Source: Candidatus Rokuibacteriota bacterium
Lineage (GTDB): Bacteria > Methylomirabilota > Methylomirabilia > Rokubacteriales > CSP1-6
Assembly: GCA_030647435.1 (NCBI GenBank)
Contig: JAUSJX010000170.1
Location: forward strand, 1 to 33,026
Direction of reading: 5' to 3'
DNA: 33,026 nucleotides
Below, one piece after another: positions 29,689 to 33,026 of the stretch; within the stretch, counting starts at the first letter, position 1, and each line of letters begins with the position of its first letter. The position numbers and the translations under genes are program-made. Below the pieces are notes generated by a model, which saw only the letters and a program-made list of their open reading frames with translations, was not told where the DNA came from and ran no database searches.

Positions 29689-31725
29689 TCACGCCCCCCG
29701 CACGAGGAGGATTGCCAGGAGCCCCAGCAGCGCGATGACGAGATAGGTCAGATACGCGTGCGCGGAGCCCGACTGGATCGCGCGGGCGCGGCTCGCCCAC
29801 AGATTCACCCATGCGATCACAGGGGCGTAGAGGTAGCGCTCGAACCAGGGCACCACCTCACTCCGATACTCGATGGACTGGACGAAGTACCTGGATTCCG
29901 GATGAAAGTCGATGGAGAGGTCTTGGGTCGGCCGGTACAGCTCGGCGAACACGCGGCGCAAGGGCTCGGCGAACGCGGTCGACGTGTACTCCATCCGCGC
30001 CGTCTGGACGACACGGCCGCATCCCCACGTCTCACGGACGCGGAGCCCCCGGCCCGCCCCGAGGATCCGGACCCCCAGCCACACGCCGGCGATGACAACG
30101 ACGAGCCCCAGGGCCACGAGCGTCGGCGACATCTGCGCGAACCCCCCGGGCGTGGAGAGCGAAAGGCCTTGACCCAGCCGCGGCGCCACCGCAGGAAGCC
30201 CCGCGTGGCCGGCGAGGACGGCGCCCAGCGCCGAGAGGATGGGCACGGCCGCCAGGCCGAGACCCGCGCACGCGACCGCGAGGATTCCCATGCCGACCCG
30301 CATCGACCGTGGTGCCTCATGGGCGGCCTCGGCCGCATCCGACCGCGGAATGGCAAGGAAGGTGATCCCGAAAGCCTTCACGAAACCCGCGGCGGCGAGA
30401 CCTCCGGTGAGGGCGAGGATTCCGACCGCCAGCGTCATAAGCGGCGCCACCAGCGGGGCCGAGCTGCCGATCCCGGGCAGGAGCGACTGGAAGAGCAGCC
30501 ACTCGCTGACGAAGCCGTTCAGCGGGGGCAGCCCGGCGATGGCCAGGGAGCCTGTCAAGAAGCAGAGGGCGGTCCAAGGCAGCCTGCGGATCAAGCCGCC
30601 CAGGCGGTTCATATCGCGCGTATGGGTCGCGTGGAGGACGGACCCGGCGCCGAGGAACAGCAGCCCCTTGAACGCGGCGTGGTTCAGCGCGTGGTAGAGG
30701 CCGGCGCTCAGGGCGAGCACCGCCGCCGAGGCGGCCCCCAGGCTCAGGAAGAGGAAGCCGGCGCCGACGCCGATGAAGATGAGGCCGATGTTCTCGACGC
30801 TCGAGTAGGCGAGCAGCCGTTTGAGATCGTTTTCCATGAGGGCGTAGAGGACCCCGAGCACGGCCGACAGCGCGCCGAGGCCGATCAGCAGGGCCCCCCA
30901 CCAGGCCGGCCCGCCGCCCAGCAGATCCAGGCCGACCCGGAGGAGCCCGTACACGCCCAGCTTGATCATCACGCCCGACATCAGCGCGGAGACGTGGCTC
31001 GGCGCGGCGGGGTGAGCGCGCGGCAGCCACACGTGGAGCGGGATGATCCCCGCCTTGGACCCGAACCCGAGGAGCGCCAGGCAGAACACGGCATTGCGCG
31101 TCGCCGGCGAGAGCGCGGCCGCCGCCGTGCGCAGGTCGCCGAAGGCGGTCGTGCTCGCGCCCGCTGCTAAGAGCAGGAAGGCCGCGAGCACGAGCGCCAG
31201 CCCGCCGTGCGTCATGGCCAGGTACCAGCCGCCGGCGAGAACCGTATCCGACTCGTCCGTCTCCGTCATCACGAGGAAGTAGGACGTGAGAGACATACCT
31301 TCCCACATCAGGAGGAAGGTCAGCACGTTACCGGCACAGGGAACCAGGCTCATGGTGAGGAGGAAAAGATTGAGCATAGCGCCGAGGAACCTCAGCGAGT
31401 AGCGATCCTCGTAGGCCGCGGAGTAGCCGGCGCCATAGATGCCGCACGGAATGGCGACGAGTCCGACGAGAGCCAGGAAGAACGCGCCCAGCGCATCGAG
31501 GCGGAAGGCGAGGCCGTCCGCGACCGAGAGGAGCCCAGGCGCCTCGAGGAGGAAGGGCGCCCCGCCGGCGAAAACTGAGAGCGCGAGAACGAGTCCCGCT
31601 CCCCCGCCTGCCACCGCACCCGTCGCGGCCCAGCGGCGCGCAGCGGCGCCGTCCGGGGCTAGAAGCGCGCCGGCCGCCCCGAACGCGTAGCCGCCGAGCA
31701 TGAGGAAGAATAACAGGAGGATCAT
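29689..31725 (-). CDS. HyfB-like antiporter-type subunit, first copy
   Basis: A 678-residue NuoL/HyfB-type subunit laid out like its tandem neighbour: M-W-E-G-M-S-L-T-S-Y-F (helix-5 Glu), F-G-S-K-A-G-I-I-P-L-H-V-W-L-P-R-A-H-P, E-N-D-L-K-R-L-L-A-Y-S-S-V-E-N-I-G-L, H-A-A-F-K-G-L-L-F-L-G-A and the HyfB tail D/E-T-W-G-C-G-R, R-M-E-Y-T-S-T-A-F-A-E-P-L-R-R. Start ATG 31725 overlaps the stop of the Fe-S subunit by four bases; upstream open frame belongs to that gene's shadow. In group-4 complexes this subunit moves protons or sodium. Confidence 0.9.
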   Translation of the reverse strand: MILLLFFLMLGGYAFGAAGALLAPDGAAARRWAATGAVAGGGAGLVLALSVFAGGAPFLLEAPGLLSVADGLAFRLDALGAFFLALVGLVAIPCGIYGAGYSAAYEDRYSLRFLGAMLNLFLLTMSLVPCAGNVLTFLLMWEGMSLTSYFLVMTETDESDTVLAGGWYLAMTHGGLALVLAAFLLLAAGASTTAFGDLRTAAAALSPATRNAVFCLALLGFGSKAGIIPLHVWLPRAHPAAPSHVSALMSGVMIKLGVYGLLRVGLDLLGGGPAWWGALLIGLGALSAVLGVLYALMENDLKRLLAYSSVENIGLIFIGVGAGFLFLSLGAASAAVLALSAGLYHALNHAAFKGLLFLGAGSVLHATHTRDMNRLGGLIRRLPWTALCFLTGSLAIAGLPPLNGFVSEWLLFQSLLPGIGSSAPLVAPLMTLAVGILALTGGLAAAGFVKAFGITFLAIPRSDAAEAAHEAPRSMRVGMGILAVACAGLGLAAVPILSALGAVLAGHAGLPAVAPRLGQGLSLSTPGGFAQMSPTLVALGLVVVIAGVWLGVRILGAGRGLRVRETWGCGRVVQTARMEYTSTAFAEPLRRVFAELYRPTQDLSIDFHPESRYFVQSIEYRSEVVPWFERYLYAPVIAWVNLWASRARAIQSGSAHAYLTYLVIALLGLLAILLVRGA

Positions 31726-32228
31726 CGGCGGCCGATCGCGGCGAGGATGCCCCGCAGGATATCGGCCGGCTCCGGTGGACATCCGTCGACGAAGGCGTCC
31801 ACCGGAATGATCTGGTCCACGCTGCCGGCCACGGCGTAGCTGCCCTTGAAGACCCCGCAGGTCCGTGCGCAGTCTCCCACCGCCACCACCAGCTTCGGCG
31901 CGGGCGTGGCTTCGTAGGTCTTCACCAGCGGCACCACCATGTTGCGCGTCACCGGGCCCGTCACCAAGAGCATGTCGGCGTGACGGGGCGAGGCCACGAA
32001 GTGGACGCCGAAGCGCTCGCTGTCGTACACGGGGCTCATGAGTCCGATGATCTCGAGCTCGCAGCCGTTGCACGAGCCGGCATCCACCTCCCGGATCGCG
32101 AGCGCGCGGCCGAACAGCCGCCGGGCCCGCCCATCGACCTCGTGCAGGAGGCGAACGACATCGTCTCCGCCCGGGAGCAGGGGCTCGGTGGCCAGGCCGA
32201 TCCGGAAGATCTTGGAGAAGAGACGCAT
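31722..32228 (-). CDS. NuoB/HyfI-like Fe-S small subunit
   Basis: A 168-residue NuoB/PSST-type subunit. The ligands of the terminal (N2-like) 4Fe-4S cluster are all present: G-S-C-N-G-C-E-L-E, G-D-C-A-R-T-C-G-V-F and D-G-C-P-P-E-P. This places an electron-carrying centre next to the HyfG-like subunit even though the latter has no Ni-Fe site. ATG 32228 directly follows the ArsR-type stop codon with no gap, so regulator and complex are one transcript. No NuoI/HyfH ferredoxin-type or NuoF-type subunit is in the operon, so the electron partner is unknown. Confidence 0.9.
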   Translation of the reverse strand: MRLFSKIFRIGLATEPLLPGGDDVVRLLHEVDGRARRLFGRALAIREVDAGSCNGCELEIIGLMSPVYDSERFGVHFVASPRHADMLLVTGPVTRNMVVPLVKTYEATPAPKLVVAVGDCARTCGVFKGSYAVAGSVDQIIPVDAFVDGCPPEPADILRGILAAIGRR

Positions 32229-32582
32229 CTACCGGTGACGCGCCTCCCGTCGCAGGTCGCGGAGCATCGTCTGAGTGCCGATCAGGTGGTTGTCGAAGAT
32301 CCGACGGGCGACCTCGAGCAACCCCCGGAGGGCGGCGTCGCGAACGGTGTAGCGCACGGCCGTGCCCGTCTTGTGGGCCTCGACAATGTTCTTGGCCCTC
32401 AGCACGGCGAGTTGCTGGGAGACGGTGGGCTGGTCGACGCCGAGCGCCTTCTGGAGCTCATGCACGCTCCGCTCGCCTGAGACGAGGAGCTCGAGGATGC
32501 GGATGCGGATCGGGTGCGCCAGGGCCTTGAAGAATTCCGCCTTGAAAGCCTGGAGCTGCGCGCCGCGCGCCGGCTGCTTCAT
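32229..32582 (-). CDS. ArsR-type transcriptional regulator
   Basis: A 117-residue winged-helix regulator: K-A-L-A-H-P-I-R-I-R-I-L-E-L-L, S-V-H-E-L-Q-K-A-L-G-V-D-Q-P-T-V-S-Q-Q-L-A-V-L-R as the recognition helix region, then the wing G-T-A-V-R-Y-T-V-R-D. It has no Cys, so thiol-based metal or redox sensing as in ArsR/SmtB proper is unlikely; it could sense another signal. First gene of the Ehr-type operon and probably its regulator, acting on the promoter just upstream. Confidence 0.9.
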   Translation of the reverse strand: MKQPARGAQLQAFKAEFFKALAHPIRIRILELLVSGERSVHELQKALGVDQPTVSQQLAVLRAKNIVEAHKTGTAVRYTVRDAALRGLLEVARRIFDNHLIGTQTMLRDLRREARHR

Positions 32583-32591
32583 ACGTTCTCT

Positions 32592-32620
32592 CTTATATAG
32601 TAATATACATAAACTGTCAA
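32592..32620 (-). promoter_or_regulatory. Sigma-70-type promoter of the ArsR-Ehr operon
   Basis: On the minus strand TTGACA (32620-32615) and TATAAG (32597-32592) are 17 bases apart, close to consensus, and end ten bases before the ATG at 32582. The start of transcription would fall at or just before that ATG, giving a very short or absent leader. The AT-rich spacer (TATATAGTAATATACATA region) is unlike its GC-rich surroundings and is a likely operator for the regulator. Confidence 0.65.
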
Positions 32621-32917
32621 GCTGGGGGTATGGAGTCCGACCAGATTGTGTCCGATCGGCAGGCGGCAGAGTGGGGTTGCCCCGGTGAGGCCGGAGTGCG
32701 CCCGGTGATCGAGCGAAGCTTGATGGCCCAGTCGACCTTTCGAGCGAGCAGGAGCGGATCCCGTTCAGGCCGCTCGATCGGAGTGGCGCCGCTCAGGCCG
32801 TCACCTCGGATGAGGACCACCGACCTCGAGTCACGATGACCCTTATCGCCCGAACGTGATTCAGTCCACCTCGTGGCCCGCGTCGAGCTTCGATCAGAAA
32901 CCCGCCGGCGCCTCGAC
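32621..32917. other. Stretch without a supported gene
   Basis: About 300 bases upstream of the Ehr promoter. A minus-strand frame covering 32617-32850 has GC3-rich codons (S-V-V-L-I-R-G-D-G-L-S, R-D-P-L-L-L-A-R-K-V-D-W-A-I-K-L-R), which might be the worn end of a gene, but no start, family or conserved end can be given. I annotate nothing here. Confidence 0.4.
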
Positions 32918-33026
32918 TCATCCCTTGGCTTTGCCTTCGTCGATGAGGAATACGATATCGACGTGCTCGTCTTCCGCAGTGCAAGCGAGGAGAAGCGCAT
33001 TCCCCAGGCTGCGCGCAACTCCGGCA
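32918..33026 (-). CDS. 3' end of an unidentified gene (partial)
   Basis: On the minus strand, entering from beyond the window edge, one frame reads A-G-V-A-R-S-L-G-N-A-L-L-L-A-C-T-A-E-D-E-H-V-D-I-V-F-L-I-D-E-G and then K-A-K-G before TGA at 32920-32918. The alternating hydrophobic strand and charged residues look like a real protein end. Too short to name. The longer overlapping minus-strand open frame here (to 33018) is Ser/Arg-rich and looks like its shadow. Confidence 0.4.
   Translation of the reverse strand, partial: AGVARSLGNALLLACTAEDEHVDIVFLIDEGKAKG

Noticed and set aside
23027-32228. Group 4 [NiFe] hydrogenase
   Set aside because: The large subunit lacks both Cys pairs that bind Ni-Fe, and no hydrogenase maturation genes are present.
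32617-33018. 134-codon minus-strand open frame at the right edge
   Set aside because: Its first part is Ser/Arg-rich and antisense-like or out of frame to a better partial gene end at 32918-33026; its second part has good codon use but no start or family.
1-33026. tRNA, rRNA, CRISPR arrays, transposase genes, prophage
   Set aside because: Looked for by eye on both strands; no cloverleaf-like sequence with CCA end, no regular spaced repeats and no transposase or phage protein was found. A tRNA-Sec was specifically sought and not seen.

Overview
The window reads as high-G+C chromosomal DNA from an uncultured soil or subsurface bacterium. The solute-binding proteins, the energy-converting-hydrogenase-related (Ehr-type) operon and the selenoproteins would suit Candidatus Rokubacteria / Methylomirabilota. 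That placement is an inference from gene style; no rRNA or marker gene is present. UGA is used as an ordinary stop in many genes here, so the standard bacterial code applies.

Region 1 (1-9 kb): the 3' end of a tRNA-dihydrouridine synthase gene; a MalEFG-type sugar importer operon (Tat-exported binding protein plus two permeases, no ATPase); a decayed second binding-protein gene; an orphan family-5 binding protein; a membrane methyltransferase-like protein; the wreck of an ABC exporter (ATPase with a broken Walker A, frameshifted ABC-2 permease); and a LysR regulator.

Region 2 (9-16.7 kb) is the most interesting part. Five genes are each interrupted by one in-frame TGA. In every case the reading frame continues as recognisable protein of the same family, the TGA falls where a Cys would be expected, and a bacterial SECIS-type hairpin sits 17-21 nt downstream. 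They are an ArsM/UbiE-like methyltransferase (Sec201), two tandem secreted peroxiredoxin-like proteins (Sec73, Sec76; neither has any Cys), an organomercurial-lyase (MerB)-like protein (Sec163, at the position of catalytic Cys159 of MerB) and a GrdB/PrdB-type protein (Sec169 in a U-P-V-C motif). Conventional gene calling would split them into ten fragments. They sit with a TlpA-like thioredoxin, a PF04392-type binding protein, a formylglycine-enzyme-fold protein lacking the oxidase cysteines, a tlpA remnant and an MFS transporter. I infer a selenium-dependent thiol-redox and metal(loid)-detoxification island. No selA/B/C/D was seen in the window.

Region 3 (16.7-23 kb): membrane and lipoprotein hypotheticals, an HGSNAT/DUF1624-like membrane acyltransferase, a DSD1/D-threonine-aldolase-type PLP enzyme, a conserved hypothetical, a structured intergenic repeat, and a LemA-TPM-TPM operon.

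Region 4 (23-32.6 kb, minus strand): an ArsR-type regulator with a good sigma-70-type promoter, followed by a tightly overlapping seven-gene operon for a Hyf/complex-I-like membrane complex (NuoB-like Fe-S subunit, two HyfB-like antiporter subunits in tandem, HyfC-, HyfE-, HyfF- and HyfG-like subunits). The HyfG-like subunit lacks the Ni-Fe-binding cysteines, so this is an Ehr-type complex and not a hydrogenase. The last bases hold what looks like the 3' end of another minus-strand gene.
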